From positions 1-36,132 of the forward strand of contig CAMDEB010000003.1 of NCBI GenBank assembly GCA_945893085.1: 36,132 nucleotides of DNA, written 5' to 3'. The notes beneath the pieces were generated by a model that saw nothing but the letters and a program-made list of their open reading frames with translations, was not told the DNA's origin and made no database searches. The stretch's first letter is position 1, and the number at the start of each line of letters is the position of its first letter. Source of the DNA: Rhodoplanes serenus (GTDB taxonomy: Bacteria > Pseudomonadota > Alphaproteobacteria > Rhizobiales > Xanthobacteraceae). This document shows positions 1-7,827 of the stretch, piece by piece. A program made the translations under genes and the position numbers.

Positions 1-276
1 GGAGAGGCCGACCAGCAGCGCGTCGGGCTTGTGCTTATCGAGGATGTGCTGCGCCGCACTCCGCAGTTTCTCCACGCCCGGGGCGTCATGCGTCTCGATC
101 GAACCGCCGGTGAATTTCCGCGGCAATAGTCCGCGCGCGATGAGATGAGAGAATGCCGGCTCGTCGGCGACCAGTACCAGATCGATATCGGTGGCGGCCT
201 TCAGCGACGGCACGATCTCGGCCAGATGGGCCGCCGCGCCGGTGTCGCGCGCGGACACGAGAAGACGCAAACGCAA
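1..276 (-). CDS. Unidentified Rossmann-like protein, N-terminal part only (runs off the left edge)
   Basis: This frame is not in the ORF track because it has no ATG and runs out of the window. Reading the minus strand from TTG at 276-274 (alternatives TTG 270 or GTG 258) gives 92 codons without a stop. The start RLRLLVSARDTGAAAHLAEI is followed by a strand-helix-strand pattern (IDLVLVADEP, PDALLVGLS), as in the N-terminal half of a GT-B or other Rossmann-like fold. The start lies 5 bases after the stop of the SDR gene, so it is probably the next gene of the operon. I do not recognise the family. A surface-sugar transferase or epimerase-like enzyme would fit the context, but that is inference. 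Confidence 0.6.
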   Translation of the reverse strand, partial: MRLRLLVSARDTGAAAHLAEIVPSLKAATDIDLVLVADEPAFSHLIARGLLPRKFTGGSIETHDAPGVEKLRSAAQHILDKHKPDALLVGLS

Positions 277-281
277 ACCCG

Positions 282-1109
282 CTACCAGGCCGAGAGCCCG
301 CCGTCGACGACGATGCACTGGCCGGTGACGTAGGACGACGCATCTGAGGCGAGATAGAGAACGGTTGAGGTCATTTCGTCGAGACGAGCCATCCGGCCCA
401 TCGGAACGCGGGTGCCGTATTTCGACGTGAAGGTCTCGTTCTGCCCACTTTCGACGCCGCCCGGCGCGATGGCGTTCACGCGGATGCCCTTGCCGGCCCA
501 ATGAGCAGCAAGCCAGCGCGTGAGGCCGATCACCGCGGCCTTGCTCGCCGAATAGACCGCCGGGTTGTTGATCGGGCTGCCGAGGTATTCCGATCCTTCG
601 TAGATTCTCGCATCAGAGGAGACCACGCCGTAAATCGACGAGGTCTGCACCATAGCGCCGCGGCCCTGCTCGAGCATCTGCTTGCCGACCGCTTGGGCCA
701 CCAGGAACATGCCGTCGATGTTCACCGCCATCACCTTGCGCCACTGATCGAGGTCGTAGTCCTCGAAGCGGGTGAAGAAGCGGGCGAAGTCGTCGGGGAA
801 ATACGCCGCATTGTTGACCAGAATGTCGATCGCGCCGAAGCGGCCGACAGTGCGGCTCACCATGTCCTTTACCGAAGCCGGATCGGCAACGTCGCTGACG
901 AGGCCCAGCACGCTGCCTGGATGCGAGGCTTCGAGTTCGGCCGCGACGCGACGGGTCGCGTCGGCGTTGATGTCGGCGATAGCGACCTTGGCACCGTGCT
1001 GGAGAAACCCCTTGGCGAATTCCGGACCGAGCGTTCCGGCGCCGGCGGTGATCAGCACGGATTTGCCGGTGAAGTCGAACGCCTTGCTGTAGTCGCCCGG
1101 GTGGTTCAC
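282..1109 (-). CDS. SDR-family oxidoreductase, PtmA-like
   Basis: Classical short-chain dehydrogenase/reductase of 275 residues, a normal family length. The NAD(P)-binding glycine motif TAGAGTLG is at about residues 21-28, the NNAA motif at about 99-102, and the catalytic Ser-Tyr-Lys set is visible as TSS (156-158) and YSASK (Y186, K190). The ORF track starts at 1214, but that 35-residue prefix is Arg-rich shadow. The GTG at 1109 overlaps the upstream TGA (GTGA), so I use it as the start. The substrate cannot be read from the sequence. In Campylobacter legionaminic acid loci an SDR (PtmA) and a Gfo/Idh-type protein (PtmF) sit together and were proposed to act early in hexosamine supply. The same pairing here supports a similar role, by inference. 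Confidence 0.85.
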   Translation of the reverse strand: MNHPGDYSKAFDFTGKSVLITAGAGTLGPEFAKGFLQHGAKVAIADINADATRRVAAELEASHPGSVLGLVSDVADPASVKDMVSRTVGRFGAIDILVNNAAYFPDDFARFFTRFEDYDLDQWRKVMAVNIDGMFLVAQAVGKQMLEQGRGAMVQTSSIYGVVSSDARIYEGSEYLGSPINNPAVYSASKAAVIGLTRWLAAHWAGKGIRVNAIAPGGVESGQNETFTSKYGTRVPMGRMARLDEMTSTVLYLASDASSYVTGQCIVVDGGLSAW

Positions 1110-2047
1110 GCGGCGTCTCCCATAAGGTCGTTCCGCACCCACGCTGCGCCGATAATCGCCTGTTCGACGGCGGCCATCAAGGTGACGACGGCGAGACCTT
1201 GCTGGTGGTCGCAAAGGTCCGCGGTCTCCGCGTTCAAGATGGCGCGGTGCTGTGCGAGATAGGTTTCGTCGAGAATAAAGGGCGCGATCGCCAAGGGGCC
1301 TTTGACGGCCGAGCGCAGCGTGCCGACCTCGAGATCGAGCGTGAATGTGTCGTCGCCGGTGTTGACGATGATGCCGCGCCGGGACGCGCGCTCAAAGGTG
1401 TTGAGGCTGATCGACAGGGCGGGACAGTTGGTCATTTCGGCAAGAATCATCGCAACATCATCGGTTTCGATTTCCAGCGCGGAGAGATGCCCGCCGAGCG
1501 CCGTCACGCGCCGCCACGGGCCGAACAGCCAATTGGCATAGTCGAGTTCGTGGCTGAGATCGTGCAGCGCGCCGCCAGCGCTGGCGCGGAGCGACGACGA
1601 GGTCTTGCGGTAGTCGCGGCCGGGTCGCCAGTCGGGCAGCCAGCTTCCGCAGTGGATTTCCGCCGACAGCACCCGCCGCCCAGCCAACGCTCTGCGCAAT
1701 TCCTGAAGGCCCGGATGAAAGCGCAGATTGTAGCCCACGTAGAGCCGGTCGAGCGGCTTTGCGAGCGGCCGCTCCGACGACGACCACAGCGGCTTTTCGA
1801 CCAGAACCGGCTTCGAGAATCCAATCTCCTGAAGATCAAGCAGCGAAGCGCGGTGCGACGAGGTTTCGTTGGCGACAATCGCATAGTCCGGTGCAAACGT
1901 CTTGAGCGCGTCCTCGATCGTGCCAAAGGTGCGGGCATGGACCGCCGGGCGGCGGCTGAGTACGCCGACCTCGGCACCAAGCTGCGCAAGAAGACGCGCG
2001 TGGCGCTGACCGGCACTGCCGAAACCGATGACCAGAGCCCGCGTCAT
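1106..2047 (-). CDS. Gfo/Idh/MocA-family oxidoreductase, PtmF-like
   Basis: The protein has 313 residues, a typical length for NAD(P)-dependent sugar dehydrogenases of this family. The N-terminal Rossmann motif GFGSAGQRHA (about 8-17) and the EKP motif in VLVEKPLW (about 81-88) are the family hallmarks. The C-terminal half would be the alpha/beta substrate domain. The ATG overlaps the stop of the upstream GT-B-like gene (ATGA), and its own stop overlaps the GTG of the SDR gene. A redox step on a sugar or sugar nucleotide in the cytoplasm is the safe call. PtmF of the Campylobacter legionaminic acid locus is the closest contextual match that I know. The exact substrate is unknown. Confidence 0.85.
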   Translation of the reverse strand: MTRALVIGFGSAGQRHARLLAQLGAEVGVLSRRPAVHARTFGTIEDALKTFAPDYAIVANETSSHRASLLDLQEIGFSKPVLVEKPLWSSSERPLAKPLDRLYVGYNLRFHPGLQELRRALAGRRVLSAEIHCGSWLPDWRPGRDYRKTSSSLRASAGGALHDLSHELDYANWLFGPWRRVTALGGHLSALEIETDDVAMILAEMTNCPALSISLNTFERASRRGIIVNTGDDTFTLDLEVGTLRSAVKGPLAIAPFILDETYLAQHRAILNAETADLCDHQQGLAVVTLMAAVEQAIIGAAWVRNDLMGDAA

Positions 2048-3351
2048 TGCCGCCAGAGGAGCCCCGATAGCGACGGTGACTTGGGCCAGAACAGATGCCC
2101 GCGCTCGGGCTTCGGCAGTGTGCCGGGCGCAATGAGCGCAGTCCGGAACGCGCTTTCAAGTTCCTCGTCGGTAGTGCAGCCGAGCCGCCCGCGATTGGGA
2201 AACAGGCTTCCTTCGGCACTGCGGATTTCCGGCAGGTAACGCGCCGAGTCGATCAGGGTAAGGCCCGTCACATACATGTCGTCGATCACGCTGGTGCCGT
2301 TGGGCACGGTGCACACGACCGAGTGGCGGGCCAGCGCCAGCGGATGCGCAAAGGTGAGTCGGATGTCGAGGTCGTCGAACGCTTCCAGCTCTTTCTTCAG
2401 GTCGGCGATGTCGCAGATGACATGCGGCTTGATCAGCACGCGGGCCTGCGGCGCGGCGCGCCGGATCGCCCCGAGCGTGCGGACCATCTGATCGCGGCAC
2501 GCGGTCGGCCCGTCGAGGTCGGGCAGCGGAAGATTGCCGGGATAGAACATCAGGATGTTCGGCTTTTCGGACGGATCGATCGGCCGTCCGTCGATGTCGC
2601 GGAGCCCCTGTTCGCCGAGAAACCTGCTCAGGAATTCCTGCCATCGCGGGAACCAGCGCGTCGTGCCGATCACCGTCATCGGCGAACAGGTGACGCGGCG
2701 CTGCTCGTTTCGTTGCAGCGGGTGAAACAGCAGATGCCGGTCGGCCTGGAACTTGTGATGGATCGTCGACGGCTCCTGGTTGAGCAGCGAACGCAACAGA
2801 GCCGACGACATGGGGTAGGCAATGCTCGGAAAGCCGATCAGGGCGCCTTTGCCCGCCCGCACCGCAAGCGCGATCAGCGCAACCGGCCAGCCGGAAAAGT
2901 CCTTGCGATAGAACAGCAGCGTGCGGCGGCGGCGGGAATCGCCGATTTCCTTCGCGACCCGGAAAAGATTGAGCGCCTTTTGCAGTACATTGCTGTGCGA
3001 CAGCCCGCCGTAGGACAGGAACCGGATGGTGCCGACTGCTTCCATCCCAGCCCACAGGATGTAGTTCTCTTGGACCTTGGCCATGTGGTCGCGGCGCAGG
3101 AACAGAAACTCGATCTCAAGCCCCGGCCGCTCGCCTTTCAGTTCGAAGGCCAGCGGCAGGATCATGTCGAGCGAGATCAGCTTGTTCTCGCACAGGATGA
3201 CGATGCGATCGGGGGCCGCGGCAAGCGGCGGCTCGAACCGCTCGGGCCATTCCGGCGTTCCGAACAGGCTGGTGCGAAAATGTGTAAGCGTGGATTCCGA
3301 GACCGGCTCGGAATGCGTCGCATGTTCGTGTGGGGGCGGGGGGGCGTTCAT
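2044..3351 (-). CDS. Unidentified GT-B-like surface polysaccharide protein
   Basis: The ORF track gives 457 residues, but the ATG at 3351 overlaps the hisH stop (ATGA), so I read 435 residues from MNAPPPPHEH. After a Pro/His-rich leader of about 45 residues, a Rossmann-like start (RIVILCENKL) is followed by a long N-domain. The C-terminal half has ARVLIKPHV and then VVCTVPNGTSVIDD, a layout like the nucleotide-binding half of GT-B enzymes, CDP-glycerol phosphotransferases and NeuC-type epimerases. No signal peptide or clear membrane segment is seen. The family is not one I can name. Its place between hisH and the PtmF-like gene suggests a role in transferring or finishing the nonulosonic acid, possibly as a glycosyltransferase. 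Confidence 0.75.
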   Translation of the reverse strand: MNAPPPPHEHATHSEPVSESTLTHFRTSLFGTPEWPERFEPPLAAAPDRIVILCENKLISLDMILPLAFELKGERPGLEIEFLFLRRDHMAKVQENYILWAGMEAVGTIRFLSYGGLSHSNVLQKALNLFRVAKEIGDSRRRRTLLFYRKDFSGWPVALIALAVRAGKGALIGFPSIAYPMSSALLRSLLNQEPSTIHHKFQADRHLLFHPLQRNEQRRVTCSPMTVIGTTRWFPRWQEFLSRFLGEQGLRDIDGRPIDPSEKPNILMFYPGNLPLPDLDGPTACRDQMVRTLGAIRRAAPQARVLIKPHVICDIADLKKELEAFDDLDIRLTFAHPLALARHSVVCTVPNGTSVIDDMYVTGLTLIDSARYLPEIRSAEGSLFPNRGRLGCTTDEELESAFRTALIAPGTLPKPERGHLFWPKSPSLSGLLWRQ

Positions 3352-3986
3352 AGCGCGACAAAGCTTTGCAGGATGCGGAGGCCCACCGGGCCGCTCTTTT
3401 CCGGATGAAACTGACATCCATAGAGATGATCGCGCCGGATCACGGCGCTGACCCGCCGCCCGTTGTAGTCGCAGTCGGCGAGCCGGTGCGCCGGGTCGGT
3501 GGGATCGGCCATGAAGGAGTGCACGAAGTAGGTGTCGCGGTCGTCCGACAGGCCTTCGAGAATGGTGCTGTTCCAGCTGTCGCCTGCAGGCGTTAGGCGG
3601 TTCCAGCCGATATGCGGAATCTTGTGCGGCTTGTTGTCAGATGTCGTCGTCGGAACCGGAACCACGGTCCCTGCAATCAATCCGAGGCCGGCGTGGCTGC
3701 CGAATTCCATGCTGGTATCGAGCATCATCTGCATGCCGAGGCAGATGCCGAGAAACGGCCTGCCGCGGTCCGCATAGCGCTTCACGGTGTCGGTGAGGCC
3801 CGCGGCTGCAAGGCCCGCCATGCCGTCCCCAAACGCTCCGACGCCCGGAAGGATCACGCGGTCGGCGGCGCCCACTTCGTTCGGCGAATTGCTCAGCGCC
3901 GCGTCGGCGCCGACCCGCGCCAGAGCGCGCGTGACGCTCAAGAGGTTGCCGATGCCATAGTCGACGACGACGACCTTGCGGCTCAT
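3348..3986 (-). CDS. hisH: HisH-like glutamine amidotransferase of the sugar amidotransferase module
   Basis: Class I glutaminase of 212 residues. The nucleophile motif GICLGMQ (C82) and the catalytic pair in FHPEKS (H194, E196) are intact, so it should release ammonia from glutamine. The start is ATG 3986, which overlaps the hisF stop; the longer track ORF is shadow. The family is the HisH subunit of imidazole glycerol phosphate synthase. The neighbours are hisF-like and N-acetyl sugar amidotransferase genes, with no other his genes. I therefore infer that it is the paralogue used in acetamidino sugar synthesis, as hisH2 is with wbpG in the Pseudomonas aeruginosa O5 locus, rather than a histidine biosynthesis gene. 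Confidence 0.93.
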   Translation of the reverse strand: MSRKVVVVDYGIGNLLSVTRALARVGADAALSNSPNEVGAADRVILPGVGAFGDGMAGLAAAGLTDTVKRYADRGRPFLGICLGMQMMLDTSMEFGSHAGLGLIAGTVVPVPTTTSDNKPHKIPHIGWNRLTPAGDSWNSTILEGLSDDRDTYFVHSFMADPTDPAHRLADCDYNGRRVSAVIRRDHLYGCQFHPEKSGPVGLRILQSFVAL

Positions 3987-4750
3987 GCGAGCGTCCTTAC
4001 CGGCAGCCCCGCTGCGCGCGCCGCCGCTCGGATCGCGGGCAGGTCGGACCGCTTGTAGTGAAGGATGTCCGCCATCGCCACGGCGTCCGCTCCTCCGTCG
4101 TGCGCGGCGGCGACGAGATGATCGACGCTGCCCATCCCGCCGCTTGCGATCACCGGGATCGTGACGACGGAATTCACGGCGCGGATCAGTTCGATGTCGA
4201 AGCCCTTGCGGGTGCCTTCCTGGTCGATCGAGGTCAGCAGGATCTCGCCCGCGCCGAGTTTCACGGCGCGCTCGGCCCATGCGACCACGTCGAGGCTGCT
4301 GTGCTCGCGTCCGTTGTCGGTCAGGCATTCCCAGCCATGGCCGCCGGGACGCCGCTTGGCCTCTATCGACACCACGACGCATTGTGAGCCGAACCGCCCG
4401 GCGATCTCCGATATCAATTCGGGTCGGCCGATGGCCGCGGTATTGAGGGCGATCTTGTCCGCGCCCGAACGGAGCAGAAGGCGTACGTCGTCGATGCTGC
4501 GGATGCCGCCACCGACGGTGAGCGGGATGAACACGTTTTCGGCGGTGTAGCGGACGATGTCGGTCAGGTTGTTGCGGCCGTACAGGCTCGCGACCACGTC
4601 CATGTAGATCAGTTCGTCCGCGCCGGCTTCGTAGTAGCGCCGCGCGTGCTCCTGCGGGTCTCCGATGACGCGGAGACCCTCAAGGTGCACGCCCTTGATC
4701 AGGTTCGGCCCCTTGATGTCGAGCCGGGCGATGAGCCGGAAAGTACCCAC
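3983..4750 (-). CDS. hisF: HisF-like protein of the sugar amidotransferase module, Glu at position 130
   Basis: TIM-barrel protein of 255 residues when started at GTG 4750, which lies just after the stop of the sugar amidotransferase gene. This start puts Asp at position 11 (RLDIKG), matching the numbering of true HisF. The phosphate-binding segments LTVGGGIRS and IPVIASGGMG are present, as is D176 in LTSID. The second catalytic acid of HisF, D130 in the usual IDAK, is Glu here (SIEAK). With no his genes nearby and a WbpG-type partner, the barrel most likely channels ammonia from HisH to the sugar amidotransferase instead of making imidazole glycerol phosphate. The longer track ORF starting at 4942 overlaps the upstream gene out of frame and is not real. 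Confidence 0.9.
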   Translation of the reverse strand: MGTFRLIARLDIKGPNLIKGVHLEGLRVIGDPQEHARRYYEAGADELIYMDVVASLYGRNNLTDIVRYTAENVFIPLTVGGGIRSIDDVRLLLRSGADKIALNTAAIGRPELISEIAGRFGSQCVVVSIEAKRRPGGHGWECLTDNGREHSSLDVVAWAERAVKLGAGEILLTSIDQEGTRKGFDIELIRAVNSVVTIPVIASGGMGSVDHLVAAAHDGGADAVAMADILHYKRSDLPAIRAAARAAGLPVRTLA

Positions 4751-4764
4751 GGGGATCGAATTCT

Positions 4765-6084
4765 TCAGACGTTCTGGACGATGCCTTGCCGCAGCCGCCA
4801 CTTGCCGTCCTCCTGCACCCACAGGTGCGGCGAGCGGAACTTGTCGGCAAGCGACAGAAAATACTCCCGCGACATGCGCGGCTGCTCGAACATCTTCGAG
4901 GCGACTGGGAATTTGTCGACGGGAATCGAAAGGTAGTTCCACAGCTCCGGCTCGAAACGCGTCGGGAATTCCCCGTCGAAGCGATTGACCAGCGCGACGC
5001 CTTCCTCGCGCGTGATCTCGCCGGAGCGGATTTCCTGCGCCGAGTCGTATGTCGCACGGCCGATGCCGAATTTGACGAAGGTGCAGTAGTAGTGCAGATC
5101 GTCGATCTTATCGTCAATGCTGTTATACTTACTGTAGGTGCCGGGCGTGCGCTCCGGACTTGCCTGAAAGCCGCCGTGCTCGACCGCGTAGTAGTACGCG
5201 CCCTGCGGGTGCCACTTCATGTAATAGCCGAGGTAGTGAACGTCGACGCCGACGCGCGCGAGGTCGGCGGGGTCGGCCGGCATGTAGGGGTCGAGATCGA
5301 CCGGCTTCAGTCCGAAATAGGTATGCAGGTCGGCGACCGATGTGCCGCCGAGGTAGATCTGGTTCTTGTCGGCGACGGAAAAATAGTCCCAGCTCCGTTT
5401 GGCCGAGGAAGAATCGGCGATCGGATTGCCGTATTCGGCTTCGTTTTCGCCGTAAAACACCAGCGGAATGCCGAAGCGCACGGCCATCTTTGGCGCGAGA
5501 TTCTTCTGGCCGAGAATGAACGGTTGGAACGGATGGAACAGGTTCTCCACCGCAAGCCGGGTCAGCAGGCGGTGGATCAGGCCGTTCGGCGAGACGAGAA
5601 TATTGTCGAAGCCCGCCTCGATCCACGAGCGGTGATTGCGCCAGCCCCAGTCCGTGTACATGTGCGGCGCCCAGGTCACCGTGAGCGGGCTCATGCCGTA
5701 TTCGTATTTCAGCTTGTGCGCCGCATAGAAGCTGTCCTTGCCGCCGGAGCCGGGCACCAGGCAATCGTATTGCGCGCCCGTGCCCCTGAATTTGTCGCAC
5801 AGCGCACGCAGCTCACGGTCGCGTGCAGTCCAGTCGATGCCCGCGCGCTTGCGCTCGGCGACACGGCACGCGTCGCAAACGCCATGGCCGTCGAAATTAA
5901 TGGTTTCTTTCACGCTCTGCCGCGTGTGGGCGAATTCGACCGAGGAGTTCGGGCGTTGGTTCGAGATGACGCAGGACCGGCAATACTGAACCGACTTCGG
6001 CAACCCGTAATAGGCGTCGGGATCGTTGACGGTTGCCGAATAGCGGGGCGCATCGGCTTTGAAGTGCGACTCATACGGCTTCAT
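4765..6084 (-). CDS. N-acetyl sugar amidotransferase (WbpG/PseA/PtmG type)
   Basis: The protein has 439 residues from ATG 6084; the longer track ORF runs into the upstream gene. It has an ATP pyrophosphatase PP-loop, PGSGGKDS (111-118), preceded by two Cys pairs, CRSC (35-38) and CDAC (70-73), likely a metal-binding site. These are the marks of the N-acetyl sugar amidotransferase family, which converts an acetamido group to an acetamidino group using ATP and ammonia. The ammonia would come from the HisH/HisF-like pair encoded directly downstream. WbpG with hisH2/hisF2 in P. aeruginosa and PseA or PtmG in Campylobacter are the known models. The likely substrate is the legionaminic-type sugar made by this operon, so the product would be an acetamidino nonulosonic acid. 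Confidence 0.92.
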   Translation of the reverse strand: MKPYESHFKADAPRYSATVNDPDAYYGLPKSVQYCRSCVISNQRPNSSVEFAHTRQSVKETINFDGHGVCDACRVAERKRAGIDWTARDRELRALCDKFRGTGAQYDCLVPGSGGKDSFYAAHKLKYEYGMSPLTVTWAPHMYTDWGWRNHRSWIEAGFDNILVSPNGLIHRLLTRLAVENLFHPFQPFILGQKNLAPKMAVRFGIPLVFYGENEAEYGNPIADSSSAKRSWDYFSVADKNQIYLGGTSVADLHTYFGLKPVDLDPYMPADPADLARVGVDVHYLGYYMKWHPQGAYYYAVEHGGFQASPERTPGTYSKYNSIDDKIDDLHYYCTFVKFGIGRATYDSAQEIRSGEITREEGVALVNRFDGEFPTRFEPELWNYLSIPVDKFPVASKMFEQPRMSREYFLSLADKFRSPHLWVQEDGKWRLRQGIVQNV

Positions 6085-6778
6085 TGTTTCTCTCTGACAG
6101 CAGGGCCCGAACGATTGCGAAATCCAATTCGGTGTCGATGTCGATCGACCGTTCGCGCGGCATGACATGGCAGACGGTTTCCGGCGAAAGATAGCTTGCA
6201 CGGCCGGCAAGCCATTCGCGCCGCGCGGCATAGACCGCGCCGTTCAGCGCATAGGCTTGCGGCAGGTCCTGCCGGCGAAAGGCGGGGGCCGCCGCGGCGT
6301 CGATTACCGGCCGCATGTGTCCGTCGCGCTCGCGAAAGAACATCCAGGCCGGGTGCTTGTCGGCCGGGGAAACTGTCACGCAGGCGGGAGCGCGCGCTTT
6401 CAGGCAAGTCCCGAGCATGGCGTCAATGTCGCCGGCCTCGCGAAGCGGTGAAGTCGGTTGCAGCAGCAAGACCCAGCCGTGCCCTTCGCCGCATTGTCCG
6501 ACCGCGTGATGCACGACGTCGAGCATCGATGCAGTGTCGGTGGCAAGCTCCGCCGGGCGTATAAAAGGAACGTCGCAGCCCGCTTCGGTGGCCGCGGCGA
6601 TGATCTCCGGGTCGTCGCTCGAAAGGATCACGCGGTCGATGGACGTTGCGGCTTTCGCTGCCGTGATGGTCCAGGCGATCAGCGGACGTCCGCCGAGCGG
6701 CCGCAGGTTCTTGCGCGGCACACCCTTGGAGCCGCCCCGCGCCGGGACGATTGCGAGCACCCGTTCGCCGTAAAGCAT
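6071..6778 (-). CDS. CMP-nonulosonic acid cytidylyltransferase (NeuA/LegF/PtmB family), copy 1
   Basis: Cytidylyltransferase of 235 residues. The nucleotide-binding motif PARGGSKGVPRKN is at about 12-24, LQPTSPLR lies mid-protein and DIDTELDF near the C-terminus, all typical of CMP-sialic, CMP-legionaminic and CMP-pseudaminic acid synthetases. The ATG at 6778 shares one base with the TAA of the upstream PtmE-like gene (TAATG), and the stop lies inside the start of the amidotransferase gene (14-base overlap). The reaction would be CTP plus nonulosonic acid giving the CMP-sugar and pyrophosphate. A second family member lies at 8930-9655. Position next to the PtmE-like gene matches PtmB in Campylobacter, but which copy activates which sugar cannot be decided from the sequence. 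Confidence 0.92.
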   Translation of the reverse strand: MLYGERVLAIVPARGGSKGVPRKNLRPLGGRPLIAWTITAAKAATSIDRVILSSDDPEIIAAATEAGCDVPFIRPAELATDTASMLDVVHHAVGQCGEGHGWVLLLQPTSPLREAGDIDAMLGTCLKARAPACVTVSPADKHPAWMFFRERDGHMRPVIDAAAAPAFRRQDLPQAYALNGAVYAARREWLAGRASYLSPETVCHVMPRERSIDIDTELDFAIVRALLSERNNEAV

Positions 6779-7827
6779 TACTTGAAGATCTCGGTGAAGT
6801 CGGTCTTCGCCCGGTCGAAGTCTTCCGAGCGGCCGATGTCGAGCCAGTACTCGTGGATCGGATAGACGCAGGCGTGGCCGGTGCGCACGCGCGCACGCTC
6901 GAACAGATCGGTCATGTTGAGCTTCTCGTTCCGGTCGATCGTTGCGATGGTGGACGGGCTCAGCACATAGATGCCAGCGTTGACGAAGAAGCGTTGCAAC
7001 GGCTTTTCGGTGACGCCGACAAAGCTGTGACCGTCGGATTTCACGACGCCGTATGGAATCTGGAAGTCGTACTCGCGCACGCACATGGTGGCGTCGCTTT
7101 TCTCGTCCAGATGGAAATTCAGGAGCTTGGAGAAGTCGATGTTGGTGAGGATGTCGCCGTTCATCACCAGCACGGGCTTGTCCGGCAGCGGCGGCAGCAG
7201 CGAAAGCGAGCCCGCGGTGCCGAGCGGCTCGTTCTCCTGGACATAGTGGATGTCGGCACCGAACTGTGCGCCGTCGCCGAAATGCGTCCTGATCTGGTCG
7301 GCCTTGTAGTTCACCGAGAGATAGAACGAGCGGAAGCCCTGGGAGACGAAAGTGCGGATGATGGTTTCGAGGATCGGCTGGCCGCCGACGTGAAGCAGCG
7401 GCTTGGGAGTTTCGATTGTCATGGGATGTAGCCGCTGGCCGAGCCCGCCCGCCATCAGCACCACCGGGTTGTCGCGCCAGGTGGAGCCGACAAGGTCCGA
7501 CATGGCTTCAAGACCGACGATGCGGCCGTCTTTGTCGACCAGCGGGACGTGGCGCAGCGCATGCGTCCGCATCAGCGCGAGAGCTGCATCGTGACCCGCA
7601 TCGGCCGGCAGCGTCTTCGGACTGCGGTTCATTATCTCTGCAGCCGGGCTCTGCAGTGTGACGCCGCGGAGGAAGCCGCGCCGGATGTCGCCGTCGGTCA
7701 CCACGCCCATGAGTTGGAACTGTTCGTTGGTAACCAGAGCAAACTGCATGCCGCCGCGGTCAATCGCCTGAATCGCGTCCTGAACGGTCGCCGTGGATTT
7801 AACGACGATGGATTTCCAATCGATCAT
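6778..7827 (-). CDS. ptmE: CBS-domain nucleotidyltransferase, PtmE-like (glucosamine-1-phosphate guanylyltransferase candidate)
   Basis: The protein has 349 residues. Two CBS repeats occupy about 1-118, with VVTDGDIRRG at the end of the first. A sugar-1-phosphate nucleotidyltransferase domain follows from about 121, with LMAGGLGQRLHPMT and the TPKPLL lysine motif (139-145), then NGDIL for metal binding. This architecture is that of PtmE, which makes the GDP-linked glucosamine precursor of legionaminic acid in Campylobacter. The GDP preference is inferred from that homology. The ATG overlaps the stop of the FkbM gene (ATGA). The CBS pair may sense an adenine nucleotide. A generic mannose- or glucose-1-phosphate nucleotidyltransferase is the alternative. 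Confidence 0.85.
   Translation of the reverse strand: MIDWKSIVVKSTATVQDAIQAIDRGGMQFALVTNEQFQLMGVVTDGDIRRGFLRGVTLQSPAAEIMNRSPKTLPADAGHDAALALMRTHALRHVPLVDKDGRIVGLEAMSDLVGSTWRDNPVVLMAGGLGQRLHPMTIETPKPLLHVGGQPILETIIRTFVSQGFRSFYLSVNYKADQIRTHFGDGAQFGADIHYVQENEPLGTAGSLSLLPPLPDKPVLVMNGDILTNIDFSKLLNFHLDEKSDATMCVREYDFQIPYGVVKSDGHSFVGVTEKPLQRFFVNAGIYVLSPSTIATIDRNEKLNMTDLFERARVRTGHACVYPIHEYWLDIGRSEDFDRAKTDFTEIFK

Noticed and set aside
3348-4750. HisH/HisF as a histidine biosynthesis operon
   Set aside because: No other his genes are present. The pair directly follows an N-acetyl sugar amidotransferase gene and HisF has E130, so a sugar-modifying role fits better.
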